A stretch of 64,000 nucleotides of DNA from Tricholoma matsutake (Eukaryota > Basidiomycota > Agaricomycetes > Agaricales > Tricholomataceae). The stretch spans positions 4,216,001 through 4,280,000 of the forward strand of contig AP026546.1 in NCBI GenBank assembly GCA_026075535.2. Direction: 5' to 3'. The notes under the pieces are model-generated. The model saw only the letters and a program-made list of their open reading frames with translations. It was not told where the DNA came from and searched no databases. The translations under genes were made by a program, and so were the position numbers. Shown in pieces: positions 48,003 to 60,165 of the stretch; position 1 is the first letter of the stretch; each line of letters starts with the position of its first letter.

Positions 48003-50931
48003 ATGGTACGTTCGAAAGGTCAAGGTCGCGATACAAATCGCTGGTAATTGACTATAAATGACTATAGGATGAGGAGACATTGCGAAATCCACCGTTAATT
48101 GGGTATTTTGACGTCTCCAACGATTTCTTTGCGTGGAGGGCACCACGACCTCAGCAGATCGAACGACGAAGGGCAGACCTCGGGGATGTCCTTATTTTCG
48201 ATATCTTGCTCTCTGCTGGAGGTATTCCCGAACCGGACGTTCTCTACCCTCCCAGTGACGTGGAATCTCTCCTGCGCCTCCTTAGGGCTATCGAGTCTTC
48301 AAGCTACGACGCGCTGAAGAAGGACTGTCTGTTTTATTTTTTGCTCAAGTGGCACCAGGATGAGAGAGAAGATAAGTATGCGATGGAGAGGTGTATACCG
48401 CCCCATTTTACGGCGTTGGCGGACGCGTATTGGTATTTGGATAGTGGGATTAACGTTCCGGTGAGTTTCTTTCTATTTTTTTTTTTTGGCTTCATGTCGC
48501 GATGTGAGCTTAATGGATGATGTCATGCTTCCTTCATTTTATTAGCGAGCAGTATCTATTCTTGCAGATGCGCGGCTCAATAGAGACTATGTATCCAAGA
48601 TCTTGCGTGCCATCTCGCTCACGCCAGAATCTACATCCCTCATTGTCAAATATGTGCGTACGGCAAAGCCGCCTCTTATTGAGCCCGCCGATATCGACAT
48701 GTATGCTCTCGCACTGGCCGAGAGCAGCCTCCTCGAGGCGTGGCGTTTCCAGCGGACATTCAACGAGACGGACCCTACACGTTCTCGATTATTAAAAAAA
48801 CTTATAGAGTGGTGTATTTTCCGTGAGTTCCCTGCTACACACACTCTTTTTTTACTTGTTACTAACTTTTTAAAAATGATCACCGACAGCCAACCCCCGT
48901 CGCGCCGCCCTCACCGTCCTCCTCAGCCTCCCCCTCTCACCATTTGAAGAATCTACCATCCATACTTACGCCCTACATCCGCAGCCTCAATCTCAGTCCC
49001 TCTCAACTATTCCATCTAACCCCACTCCCACCTCTGCTTACTCTATCGCTGTCCTCCGTGACCTCATCTGTGTGCGCCTCATTCAAGCCGGAAAATACGC
49101 CGACGCGATCAAAATAGATTACCACTTTGCATCCACCACGCTCGATGAACAGGCGAAGAGTCACTCACAAGCTCAGGATCGCCGGAAGATGGTGCAGGAT
49201 GTGTATGCGGCCCTACCTGCGGCTGAGCGCTGGTTACTCGATGCTGAGCTCGAGGAGCTTAAGAAGGGGAAGGGGAAAGGGAAACCATCCTTGCCTAATG
49301 GTATAACGCCAGGCAGTCATACGAACGCCGCTGGCGACGTGGACATGTCAATGTTAATATCTCAATCATGGGAAGAAATCCCGCGACCATCCCAGTCAAT
49401 GCAACCACAGGTTAACGGGCATGCGTCCACACCATTTCGCGACCATGCCACACCCATCCCGATCCTCGAGCGCGCAGGTGCACCGCGCTTTGGGGGGCCT
49501 TTACCTCAGGGCATATCTACACGCACGCCGGGGCCAACCACGGCCCACGCACCCCTCATACCGATATCGTCGTCGTCGTCCCCAGCTCCAGGTTTGAATG
49601 GAAGTTTGTCAAGCTCGAGAAAGAGTTTCCCCCCTCTCCTGTCCACTGCACTGGCCAGTTCTACCTTGACTTCGGGCCAGCAAAGATCAAGACAGTCTCA
49701 CAATCCGGGGAAGGCTGCAGGGGGCTTGCTCTTCGGTGGTGGTGCTGGTGGTGCTGGATTTGGAGTGGGATCGGGATCGGGATCGGGATTAGGAGCAAGC
49801 ACGTCTTCCGGCACTGGAGCATTGGCTTCATCATTAAGAGTGCAGCCACAAGTACAGCCACAGCCTTTCGTATCTGCGGCCAGGCAGCAGAATGCGTTTT
49901 ATCAGCCTCCTCCACCCAAGGTGAATGGAGTGAAGAGGACATTTGGAAGTGGTGGTGAAGGGAACATCAGTGCTGGTGCCGGCGTGAGTGGGAGTGCTAC
50001 TGGTGGTGGCGATGATGATACGGAGGTTAATGTGGATATGGATATGGATGCGAGACACGAAGCCGAGCACCAGAGGGAGCTGGATAAAGGTGAACATGAG
50101 CAAGAAGATATGGATGCGCGCCGGACAAGCCGAGGGCAAGACCGTAGTATGGACATAGACGAGGGCGTCACACTCCCCTTTTCGGTGTTTGGAAATCAGG
50201 ACAGGGACGATATCCATATATCCAGTGGCAGGACGAAGAGCGGTGGCGCTGATAGGAATGGCAGGCCTAGGACGTCGATGGGAGAGGTGGGTAGTGGAAT
50301 TATGAGAAGGGTACCTCCCGGGGCATTTTTGTCGGAGGAAGAGGAAGAGGAGGTCGAACAAGCGCGTAACGAACACGTTGCTGGTCGTCTTTCTGTGCCT
50401 CCACCGTCGTCAGTGCCTGCCCGACCCACCAGGTCAGCTTCGATGGTGCCAAAACACGACACTAGAGCAAGCACCCGACACCAGCCTCATCCTACCAAAG
50501 AAAAAGACACCGTAAAAGCAAAATCGAAACCCAAAGTCACGAACAAAAGCCAGAACCAAAACCCAGGCCGGCGTCTACCGGGCGCCCTCATGGACTCTGA
50601 TGAAGATGAGGCAGAGCAGGACTATGTTGCGCCCCTTCCCGCCCGCTCGGCCTCTCCGCCTCGGAGAACCCGCAAAGGACCGACGTCTGTTACAAGTGCC
50701 GGTACTTCGGATGCAGGGGAAGACAGTCACGATCGTGATGGGGTGCTGCAGACAAGACAGACGAGGCGATCGACGAGACTTGCTGAGAGTGCGAACGTGG
50801 GGGGGTTGAGTGCGGGAAGGAAGTCGCCGGAGGTGGATAAAACGAGTGCGGGTGTGGGTGCTGGTGCAAAGAAGAAGAAGAGTGTTAAGGCCAGTGCGAG
50901 CGCGGCAACGGCGGCGAGGAGGAAGCGGTAG
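48003..50931 (+). CDS. ELYS-like nuclear pore/chromatin protein
   Basis: ELYS-type proteins link the nuclear pore scaffold to chromatin. Four coding exons join in frame to 904 residues: 48003-48005, 48068-48460, 48546-48822 and 48890-50931. The first coding exon is the ATG alone, spliced to DEETLRNPPLIGYFDV. Residues 1 to about 330 form the ELYS-like helical domain (FFAWRAPRPQQIERRRADL, FDILLSAGGIPEPDVLYPP, YDALKKDCLFYFLLKWHQD, FTALADAYWYLDSG). The rest is low-complexity and charged: Gly/Ser repeats near 49740-49800, acidic runs, and Lys/Arg-rich patches (RRTRKGPTSV, RRSTRLAES, KKKKSVKASAS, RRKR at the end) suited to DNA or nuclear-import contacts. Antisense frames of up to 180 codons here are shadows of the biased codon content. 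Confidence 0.88.
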
Positions 50932-52429
50932 TGTGTGGCCTTAGGATGAGTAGGATGTTGATGGTGAGGATGGCACCATTTCAGATTGTCGTGGAAATTT
51001 TCTTCCTATTCTAGGTATAATCTCTATGCACACGTCGCGCTTTGTTATCTTGCTCTCCTATTAGTCGAGCTACTATTATGGCGACGACTAGAACACCATA
51101 GCTTGAGATCAACCCATCACTGGATCAGCGCTCAGGTCCTCTGGTTTAGCCAGAGCGACGAGAAGATCTGTCCTGGGTAAACGAAGGTGCAAGCGCTACG
51201 CTGACGCGACGAGGTCGTGTGATCTAGAATTTCAGAACATGACCACATTAGCCTTGCAAGCTGTCTTATAGTAGAGTGAAGACAGTCGTTCACCTATATA
51301 ATGCAACAGTCCCAAACTCTTTACAAACGCAGTAAAACAATGCGCTTCCCCTCGTTCACTAAAGTTGTTTGAGAGTAGAATGAGAGATTCGAGCAGGCTA
51401 TGATTCAGAAGTCACAATGGAGGCATACAGTGGAGAGGACGTGATCATCCATTCTGATCAGATCGATATGGCGGATGTGGCCGCCCTCACCCACCGGCAG
51501 CGAAGCACAGGATCAGAGCAGCGAAACTTGGAACTCTCGCGATCATGGATTCACTTCATTTTCAAGCCGGGAGAGACATCCTGGCCATGTGAAGTTCCTA
51601 GTTTATGGGAGCAACGGTAGTGCGAAATGTTTGTTTTCGTAGGCATCGCTTGTGCAGATCCGCCAAGTTTCTCATTAATATGACATCTTCGAATACTTCG
51701 TCAGCGCTGACGACCAGGGTAAGGCTCCGAGAACCCCTTGGGCACTGTAAAGTCCTACTGCTTTGGCCAATGGGAGTCCCAGGCCCTGATAGATAAAGAT
51801 GCGAAGTAGCTGGGCTTTTCTGCGAAAACAGTTGATAGGCGACCGTAGTTTTCAATCTCCATCATAAAGTCCATGGCTTCAGTAAAACATCACCGAAGCA
51901 AGAGTTTATTTGGTAGACCGAAATTTCAGGAGATCCCCTTTCCTGGCCTCAGTTTGAGCCAGAGGTTTTTTGACATGTGTTATCTGGTGTACAGACGCAG
52001 TAGCATTTCCCTTAATCTCCTTGACCATGAACGCGGCGATTGCACCAAGGATAGGATATGAGAGCTGTTCAGGTTGTACTAATCGCACTCGACGTAGGGA
52101 GGGATTTTGCGTCCCATGTTTTCATACTCTGGTTGTATTGTGGGCAAAGTTCCAAGACGCACACATCGACGAGCCGCTCAGTTTCGATGAGCTTGCGGGC
52201 GGTCCTAGTCAGTAAGTAGTTCGATGGTAGGCGTGGTATGCTGTAAGCAGGTGAGTAGCTATAACTCGGTCGATTTGGAATCGGCATCGAAGCATTTGAC
52301 GCCATGTTTTCTGGTATACGTGCAAACTCAGAGTGTCACTTCCTTGCAAGCGAAAGAATTCAGAATATATTTGATAAGTACTAGGTTGGAATTTCGAACC
52401 CCGATCATTTCTTAACAGCTTCCACTGAG
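50932..52429. other. intergenic, no gene recognised
   Basis: About 1.5 kb with short frames only (for example 51417-51620 and 51970-52215). None has a recognisable domain or joins into a longer frame by plausible splicing. It presumably includes the terminator of the ELYS-like gene and the promoter of the DUF155 gene. Confidence 0.4.
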
Positions 52430-54402
52430 ATGAATCCTTCAAATTCCGTACCAAGTTCAGCTCGCAAATCGGCTCCTATCCTTCCAACTGCAAAGCTATC
52501 TGGCCGACGACGGCCCCCAACACGTCTGGTTGCTGGGGCGACCGCGGACGACAAACCCCATCCGCGTCGTGCGTCACTAACTTCCGGCGGTCCAAAGGCA
52601 CAGCGGACGTCAAAAACGTCCCAGAAGCTCGTTGTTTTGCCCTCTGCTGTTCAAACCAAACCCCTTCTACCAGATACCGTTGAGGATTTGATACTAGGCC
52701 ATGAACCTGATGGGGTACGTGAATTCAAGAGTGAGGCAGAGAGAATGTCGAAGGCGCAGAGAAAGGAAGCAGGATTCAAAAGGATCACCGTGTATTGTGT
52801 TGCTGAGTCCTTCAGGATGAAACTTTTAGCGTCGTTTTTGAAACGAGAGCATAATGTTGCGCCCAGGGTGTTCGATGAAGCCATGTATGTCGTGAGTGCA
52901 GATTCATGTGAGCGCTGGTTCATTTCATGAACCTCTTGCAATGTAAATGCAGATGTACCATCTCCCTCTTCTTCCTGGCTACGGCCCTGACAGTATTATT
53001 CGCTCCTCTGCACCTGGGAAACCTATCACGGGACAGTACCTCTCTCATTTCTCAGAAGCAGAAGAAAACGGCTATCAAGGGTCATACTTCAACTCGCCCG
53101 CTCCCGCGTCCCCACGTGATGGGTACATCTCTTCATCTCCTGTTAATACCCGAAACCCTCGGCCTCCGTCGCCAGCCACTTCTGCGGAGCCTCCGACCGT
53201 TTATGAGAGCGATCTGTCGCCTCCCCCTCCATTAGATCGCGAACCCCCCCTTGCATCAGATCAAGAACCGCCATCTCCTACTACAGATACAGAAGTTGCT
53301 GCTGAAGTCGAACCACAATCACCCGTGCCACCTCAAGCGAGGGCTTCTGAAGAAAACGTCGCGGAAGTCGTGTTCTTTGATTATGGCGTTGTTGTATTTT
53401 TCGGGCTGGAAGAGCGGCAGGAGCGAGACATCCTGGAAGATATCGAGAGAGCTCAAGTTTTGAAGGGAAGAATCGCGGAAGATGACTGGGAGGTTGAAGA
53501 ATTTCATTATACTGTTCGTATCTCTTCCGCAAAATTGCTCTGTGTTCTGACACACTCATTAGCATGATCCATTGATCGCATACCCTCGTATTTATAACGA
53601 CTTCTTCAGTAAATTCTATCCCTCTCCTCTGTCGCATTTGACTAACCAATCCACCAGCCCTCAAATCTCGTTCCCACCTGCTCAAACTCTCCATCTCGCA
53701 CGCCCTCGCTCAATCTACCCTCCTCGCTCACTACGAGACCAATGCACAACGAGTCCTTTCGTCCTCCCTCGCACGTTCTATCCCCGAGCAGCTCGCTATG
53801 TCCGGGGTCCTCCAGCTCCGGCGACACGATGCGTTCAAGCTGACAGGGCGGTTGTTTAAGCTGCGCCGCGATGTGAATCTAGTGTCAAATGTGCTGGACG
53901 TGCCAGAGGTGTTTTGGAGCGAGGCGAGCCTAGGGGAGTTGTATGATGCAGTGAGGGAGTATATGGAGATTAATGGTCGGGTGCAGGCGTTGAATGAGAA
54001 GTTGGGGGTAGCGAGCGATTTTGTGAGTTTTCATTGTCATTTACAACATGATGATCCTAAGGTTTTTATATAGTTGGATGCAATTCATGATCATCTGAAT
54101 AATAATGAAATGACGCGAATTACATGGATCGTTATCTGGTATGCCACCCCAGTCTCCGCTTCCAAGTACCTCTAATGTCTTTCGCGTCTGCAAGGTTGAT
54201 CGTTGTCGCTGTTGTTGTCGAACTTGTATGTACCATAATTCACTCGAAAGACGGCTTGCATACTCATTCTCACCACTTCTCACAGGGCGAGATTATCGCC
54301 CGTCTCATTGTCCATGCAGCAATGCGAAAAGAGACCCTGCCGCAGGTCACATCAAAAGTGGGTGTATTACGAACGCTGGGACGAGCGATGCTTCGATCAT
54401 AG
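52430..54402 (+). CDS. DUF155/RMND1-family membrane protein (Sif2/Sif3-, Rmd8-like)
   Basis: The DUF155 family includes human RMND1, a mitochondrial inner-membrane protein, and yeast Rmd8 and fission-yeast Sif2/Sif3. The precise role here is unknown. Seven exons (52430-52891, 52953-53513, 53563-53608, 53658-54022, 54074-54138, 54195-54225, 54286-54402) join in frame to 548 residues. The N-terminal 100 residues are basic and Ser/Pro-rich. Then comes ITVYCVAESFRMKLLASFLK with RVFDEAMYV, the start of the domain. A Pro-rich insert is next, then EVVFFDYGVVVFFGLEE, DDWEVEEFHYTHDPLIAYP, TLKSRSHLLKLSISHALAQ and RLFKLRRDVNLVSNVLDVP. Near the C-terminus one hydrophobic helix (WIVIWLIVVAVVVELGEI) is the membrane anchor, split by two short introns. 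No break was seen. Confidence 0.88.
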
Positions 54403-55360
54403 TTAGATTTTGCTTTGCATGGAAGGTATTACCCATCTAAACACATTCGTATAGTCCATTGAGGGTTGTTTTTCTTCATAACGGTGAAACTTATCAAGGA
54501 TAAATTTGCCGCGCGAATGTCCTCTTCCCTTCAAATATTATGTTGTCCACACCCTGCCCAACTCTACGCATGCGGCACGTTCCCTCTTACCTAAACTGTG
54601 TATGTCGTTCGGCGGTGTCGAGGTGGGGCTGGGTTGGTTGTGGTGTTGGACGTGGAGAAAATATCAAACGTGAAGAACAGGCCGTGTGCAAACTAATGTC
54701 GTTCGGCCTTTCCATGCCTAAAGGCGCTCCTCGACATATGTATGAGTCCACTCGGTCTTCGCCAAAAAGGTACGTCTCACCATCGTTATACCGAATGCTG
54801 GCTAACATTTCAACTCAAGGTTCCAAAGTAGGCGATGTGATAAATACATGCGGCATCTGACCCGCGCACCACCGTACCTGCAAATGAATCGATATGGTGT
54901 GCTGCATTGCACATTCGAGCGGTACAAGATTGTCACGGCAAAAACAATGATTATGAGTCCCATATTGATCTGGTTTTGTTCCGATTGTCTTCATAGATTT
55001 GGTTGCAGGACAAGTCCTCGAGGAGACGCACCCACGGTTTGGAATTCATGGGCTTGGCTGTTTATCACTGGCACACAGTCACCGAGATCTTTCTCCTTGA
55101 AGTCGATCTGCCCAAGCTTCTTTGTTCGATTCCGGAGATCTTGGCACCGGACGTCGTCATGAGGCCTCAGGCCCAACTGAACTTCATTCTCGGCACCGGA
55201 CCGAGCCTTTAGCGGCTTCACACGACTTAATTGCATTATCCAGGCTGACCTGCAACTTAGACATACATAAAGCGAGCGACATGGTTTCTGGTAGGATAAA
55301 ATAACGCAGACTCGATATTCGTGGATTTTCTAGTTACTTGCCGTTTCTTCTCATAGCAGC
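54403..55360. other. intergenic, no gene recognised
   Basis: Frames of up to 106 codons on both strands (54540-54860 and 54848-55162 plus; 54991-55236 minus) show no recognisable domain. A small host gene may be hidden here but I cannot support one. Confidence 0.35.
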
Positions 55361-55902
55361 ATGTCAACACCACTATCAATGGGAGTCCAGTACAAGATTG
55401 TCAATGTGGGGAGCCAGACGGTTCTCACTCTACCGAAAATAAAAGATTACAGTGAGCCTCCAGGCTTGTTCTAGTCTTGACTAATGCTGCCACTATTCAG
55501 GAATTGTTGTGAAGTATGCAGATAGTAATAACAGATATCAGGAGGTTTGTTGCATGCACCAAGGCATTTCTATGATAAAGTTTTCCTCCGCCTGCAGTGG
55601 TTATTCATACCGACAATCCCAAAAGATGGTGCCTGTTATGGTAACCTTAAGCTCGCCTCGGAGGATACTTACCTTGGTGTTGCTGGAGATGGCAACAACC
55701 AGCATCTTGTTGTTGGGACTAACAAGTATGATTGGGAAATCATTTTTGAGCAGACATATATCAGGTATACATGAACTGTCTCGTAGGGAAAGAGGGTCAT
55801 GACTAAGTATCTGTTTGATCTAGAATCTCGACCACAGACAGGGATAGCTTTGTCCTTGATCTGGATGGGGGTTCACTCAGCCTATTCAGTAGAAATCCAT
55901 GA
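55361..55902 (+). CDS. ricin-B-type (beta-trefoil) lectin, short
   Basis: Small sugar-binding lectin fold; mushrooms carry many such genes, some defensive. Four exons (55361-55451, 55501-55544, 55598-55764, 55824-55902) join in frame to 126 residues. The pattern is VQYKIVNVGSQTVLTL, then RIVVKYADSNNRYQEW, LASEDTYLGVAGDG and YDWEI, with FVLDLDGGSLSLFSRN near the end. These are the repeated hydrophobic and Trp positions of a beta-trefoil. No signal peptide is seen, as is usual for fungal cytoplasmic lectins. It is somewhat short, and the last repeat lacks its closing Trp. Repetitive DNA starts within 60 bp of the stop, so the 3' end may have been cut. No enzymatic or toxic chain is present. Sugar specificity cannot be judged. 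Confidence 0.65.
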
Positions 55903-55949
55903 TACATCCATCCAGTGGATTTCTGCAAAACAACGATAGATCCATCAGT

Positions 55950-56330
55950 AGCGGATTGGGCCCATAGCAGGAAAGACTTGTGTGGGCTGAGGGTGTGATG
56001 CATCCATGTGGGCCCAGTATACAGATTCACTGCCGGTGATGATTCTTCCCAGTGGTAATTGCTGAAAGATTCTCAGTGGCAGTAACATCTGACTCACGGC
56101 GCTGGCTAGCATGGTCACCATTTTACTACATGGCACCGGCGATGATTATTACCGGTGGTAATTGCTTGATCTGTGTGGGCCCAGTGAATAGAATTATAGC
56201 ACCAGCAGCAACAATCGCTGCCAGTAATTGCTAGAAAAATATGGTCTACCCTTCATGGGTGACAATTCTCGCCACTGGTAATTACTGAAAAGATTGTAAT
56301 TGCCGAAAAACAGTGCTGGCTAGCACGGTT
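55950..56330. repeat. imperfect tandem repeat region
   Basis: The phrase G(C/A)CGATGATT(A/C)TT(A/C)CC(G/A)GTGGTAATTGCT and relatives recur at about 56035, 56130, 56210 and 56265. GTGGGCCCAGT stands before two of them, and GCTGGCTAGCA(T/C)GGT also occurs twice. No coding potential was seen. Confidence 0.5.
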
Positions 56331-56377
56331 GACATATACATTAAGCAAAATGAAAGAAGTTGCTAGTGATAATTTTA

Positions 56378-58004
56378 CGATGTCCTTGGTAAAGAATTCA
56401 TCATTGTCCTGCACTTCTGCTGCATTAATTGGGCCATCTGGCACATTGCCTCATCAAGGGTGGTGAGCTGCCGGTGAAGGGCATGGTTTACTGCAATGTT
56501 GGACTTCACCATCTTGATGGCCTCGCGGTAGCTGTGTTCAACAGCATCAGAATAAGTCAAAATCTCCTACAATCATTATTCAGCAGCTCCCGGCCAAAGT
56601 TCAGGACTTACTTGGGGGGCCTGCTGGGATGATGCTGGTGTCGATGGAGTATGACCTGGGAATACTGGATGAATGTGGCTGGGTAACAAAAGGTGGACGG
56701 TGCGCTGAGGAACATTTTGGGGAGAGCCAGGGGGGGAATGGACCTCATCTGAATCTCTCTGTGTCAATATTGAACTATGAGAAGATCCAGGCGAGGACAA
56801 TGTTGGGGTGACATGATCCAGCACAGGTTCGATATAGGCCATAGAGACATCGAGCTCCATGTCACTACCTTCAGTCACCTCAGTAAACCAGAAGTGTGCA
56901 CTGTCTGCATCTGGCATGTCAACACTGGCAGGGATCTCAAGAGTGTCCACCATTTGTAATTGTGATGGCGGTGTTGCTGAATGATTAGGACTGCCAGGAA
57001 TATAAAAAAGTGTCTGGGTCAATGGTATGGGTATGTAGCACCATTGGGGCTCCAAAATCAACTCCAGAACAATCTGTGCCTGGTGAGTCAGGAATATGAA
57101 ACATGTTCATGTCATTGTGTGCTGGGGATGATGTCAAATGAGCAGTGGTGCTCGCCACTGGCAACTCAGGACTACCAGTAATATAAAACACATCGGTGGC
57201 CGGCGGGTCAGGAATATGCATGTCTAGGTCATGGTGTGCCGGCGATAGTGTCAAATGAACAGTGGTGCTCACCACCGGCTCAGGACTACCAGGAATATAA
57301 AATGCATCGGCGGCTGGCAAGTCAGGAATATGAAACATGTCTAGGTCATGGTGTGCCGGCAATAATGTCAAATGAGCAGTGGTGCTCACCACCGGCTCAG
57401 GACTACCAGGAATATAAAACGCATTGGTGGCTGGCGAGTCAGGAATATGAAACATGTCTTGGTCATGGTGTGCCGGCAATAATGTCAAATGAACAGTGCT
57501 GATCGCCACCAGCGAGTCAGGACTACCAGGAATATAAAATGCATCGGTGGCTGGCGAGTCAGGAATATGAAAGAGATCTAGGTCATGGTGTGGCGGTGAT
57601 GATGTCAAATGAATGGTGCTCACTGTGGGTGAGTCAGGACTACCAGGAATGTGAAATGCATCCAAGTCAAAAGATTGGGAATTTTTGGCGGGTGGGGTTG
57701 CCAAATGGATAATATCTGCAGCCGCTTCAGAAATATCAAAAGCAAATGAGGAATGTATCAATGAATGTGGTATGGAGAAATGAAGAGTACCATCCACCGC
57801 CGGTGAATCAGGACATTCAGGAATATGAAAAGTTGCCAGGTCCAGATTATTTATATCCACCGCTGGTGAATCAGGACTACCAGGAATATCCAAGGCATCG
57901 AGGTCCAGAGTGGGCATACTTGTTGGTGGCAAATTTGGCAAGTTTACTGATGAGCTGCCTGAATATTCCATAAGATGCAAAAATTGATCAACAAACGCGG
58001 TCAT
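56378..58004 (-). CDS. tandem-repeat protein with IPGSP/HIPDSP motifs, unknown function
   Basis: Not a family with known function. On the minus strand an open frame runs from an ATG at 58004 (first in-frame ATG at 58079) to 56985. It probably continues by splicing through 57061-56576 (FYIPGSPNHSATPPS ...) into a helical C-terminal part (56560-56378, YREAIKMVKSNIAVNHALHRQ, MCQMAQLMQQK). The body is made of repeats of about 38-41 residues: FHIPDSP, then FYIPGSPE, then a TxHLTxxPAHHDLDM stretch, at least six times between 57650 and 57060. Pro, Ser and Asp dominate, so it is probably disordered. The start diverges from the plus-strand gene at 58091 by 86 bp. Splice sites between the three parts are inferred. 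Confidence 0.55.
57060..57660 (-). repeat. coding tandem repeats of about 114-123 bp
   Basis: GTCAGGAATATG (plus-strand reading) recurs near 57088, 57208, 57323, 57437 and 57558, each time followed by the same block. Copies differ by a few substitutions and by codon-sized indels, so the frame is kept. Confidence 0.8.
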
Positions 58005-58090
58005 GTGAATTTTGAATATGGAAGTTGAAACTGACATTGCATTTATTGATGCTATCAACTGCATCCACCCTAAGTACAAAGAGTTTTATC
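58005..58090. promoter_or_regulatory. putative 86-bp bidirectional intergenic region
   Basis: It separates the two divergent start codons (58004 minus, 58091 plus). If both starts are right, one short region must serve both genes. No motif can be named with confidence. Confidence 0.3.
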
Positions 58091-59763
58091 ATGTCTTCTC
58101 AGCACACCAAATCCATGGAGCGTGCCCTCAATACATTTTTGGATGGTACTCGGATGACCGTGGATTCAAAATCCATGTTGGGCAAGTTGGTGCATGATTT
58201 TTATTATGTCCTATGAATCTTTCTAAGAAGGCTTTGAAGTTGGATTATAGGCAAAAGGTGTTGGCGAAGGAAGTGGCGATGATGCCATTCCTCAAACACG
58301 TGTTCAAAGTACTCCATCAGTGGGATAAGTCTGGCCCAGCGCCTTGGGAATCCATCGACCAGAGCATATATATTCATCAACCTTTGCCCATCGCTGCACC
58401 AAGCAGCACTCTCCCAGCCATGCACGTTACGCTCCAAATCCCCACCATGGCTATGCCACCCATTGTTGCTCCCGGTTCTGCAGCCAAATCACTCGTCGCC
58501 ATGTCCACACCCATTCCTACCACTGCGACGCCAGAGGCTCAGACCAACCAAACAGAAGTGGCTGCAAGAGCCCAGAGCAAGGGCAAGGGCAAGGGCAAGG
58601 GCAAGGAAAAGAAGGTCGTAGAACACCTGGGTCCACCTCAGTCGAAACACCAAAAGGTGTCGCCACAGCTGGTGCTGCCTGAAATGGAGGACAGCAATGT
58701 CACAAAAGAGCCACCATTCATCCATGCCAACCTGCCAATCATGACGGCCACTCCTGCTCTACCTGAAGATGATATATGGAGGTCCGTTGTGGAATGGCCC
58801 ACTGCTCTGTGCGACACCTGCAGTTTGAGGGGCCTGACAACCTGCCGAATGACGGGCATCCAGATTGCTTGCATGACGTGCCACAAGGGCAAGATGAAAT
58901 GCTCATATACAGCATCACGTTCAGCACGGCGGGATGAATTGATAGTGGCAGGGGAGCTCAAGGGGAGAAAAAAGGTCATTGGGAAGAAAAAGGTGAAGGC
59001 AGAGGAAAGTGAACGACCGAGAATGGCGCTGAAGAGAAAACGCCGGGCAGCAGACACTGCCAGTGAGTCAGATGAGTACATCCCCGTCATGCCAGCCCCT
59101 GTCCCCTCAACTTCACACATCTCCAACCATATACCAACCCCAGAGCCTGTCCCGTCAACAAGCCTCATGATCCCCCAATCCATCGACAACACACTTCCTG
59201 TGCCACTGCCCCCAGGTTGTGTCACCCATCCCAATCGCATGCCCACCATCGGTGGTTTACAACGGGAGCTCCAAGACCTCCGCATGCTTGTATCGGTCTT
59301 GACAAAAAATCAAGGGAAATTGGATAAGGAAAGCCTCATGTTGCATGGATACATGGAAGTTTTGAACACATTGAAGGAAAAGATGACAGTGAGAATTCCA
59401 GCATTGGAGGCTGAGATGGGTGAGTTGAGAGAAAAGGTGCTGGTGAGCATTCCGGTGCTGGAGGCTGAGATGAGGGGGTTGAGGAATGGGATGGAGTTGG
59501 AGAAGATGAAGCAGGAGGTTTTCATGTTGCATGGTCAATTGGCGGCAATGAACAAGTGGCTGGCTGAATTGGAGAATGAGGGAAGCTCCAAGGAGGAATC
59601 AGAAGATGAAGATCCACGGAATGCAGATGCCATGGCACCGTTGACAATCCATCTCCCAAAGTCATCAATGTTTGTCAATCCAGCCCATTTGCATGAATCC
59701 ATTCGCTCCCCACCGTCGCCTGTTCCAATTATTATGACCACAGCTACTATAAGGGCAACCTGA
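58091..59763 (+). CDS. Zn-cluster-like and coiled-coil protein, probably 3'-truncated by the Gypsy LTR
   Basis: A first exon from ATG 58091 (MSSQHTKSMERALNTFLDG) probably joins, over a 38-bp intron (GTGCAT...CTAAG, about 58190-58227), to KALKLDYRQKVLAKE; an uninterrupted frame also exists from 58213. At about 58810-58905 a cysteine set C-x2-C-x7-C-x8-C-x2-C-x6-C (CDTCSLRGLTTC, CMTCHKGKMKC) resembles the Gal4-type zinc cluster. A Lys-Gly run (58575-58612) and basic patches (KGRKKVIGKKKVKAEE, LKRKRR) look nuclear. From about 59250 a long coiled coil follows (two LEAEMxxLR units), then an acidic tail. The stop TGA at 59761 coincides with the first bases of the Gypsy LTR. It may regulate transcription, but similar genes are common and repeat-associated in Agaricomycetes, and no target is known. 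Confidence 0.6.
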
Positions 59764-60165
59764 GCCTCTAGCAAAGGGAAATCCGAAGTTAAAATTATAC
59801 TACATAATACAGGCATTGGGGAAAGGGAAATCCGAAGAGAAAACTCTAAGGATCCCCTTGCTGATGCCCAGTATATGTGAAGACGACAAAAATCAAATAT
59901 AACCTAAAAATAGAAAAAGGCAGAGATAGGTGGATCAAGGCCGCCGAATGACATCATACCAAGGGGTATGTGTCGGAAGGGGTACTCCGCCTCTAAATAT
60001 AAAAGTGTCAACATATACAAACATGATAGCAAGGGAAAATTAGTAATAAAATCCGGAAAAATCATAGAAAATGAAGAATAGAAGGAAATGAGGTGGGGAA
60101 AAATATGGGACGAACATAAAAAATAGGAAAAACACACAGGGCACCCCCCTAGTCCCCTTACATCA
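59761..60165 (-). repeat. 3' LTR of the Gypsy element
   Basis: On the minus strand the LTR starts TGATGTAAGGGG directly after a purine tract and plausibly ends ...GAGGCTCA at 59761, giving 405 bp with TG...CA ends. The partner LTR lies outside the window, so the outer end is a prediction. GGATTTCCCTTT occurs twice in its last 60 bases. The flanking 5 bp CAACC (59756-59760) would be the target copy. Confidence 0.65.

Noticed and set aside
49834..50474. Antisense frames of up to 180 codons under the ELYS-like gene
   Set aside because: They mirror the low-complexity Gly/Ser and Asp/Glu-rich coding strand and have no domain.
57060..57660. CRISPR array
   Set aside because: The repeats are about 115-120 bp, contiguous, in frame and coding, in a eukaryotic setting; there are no spacers.
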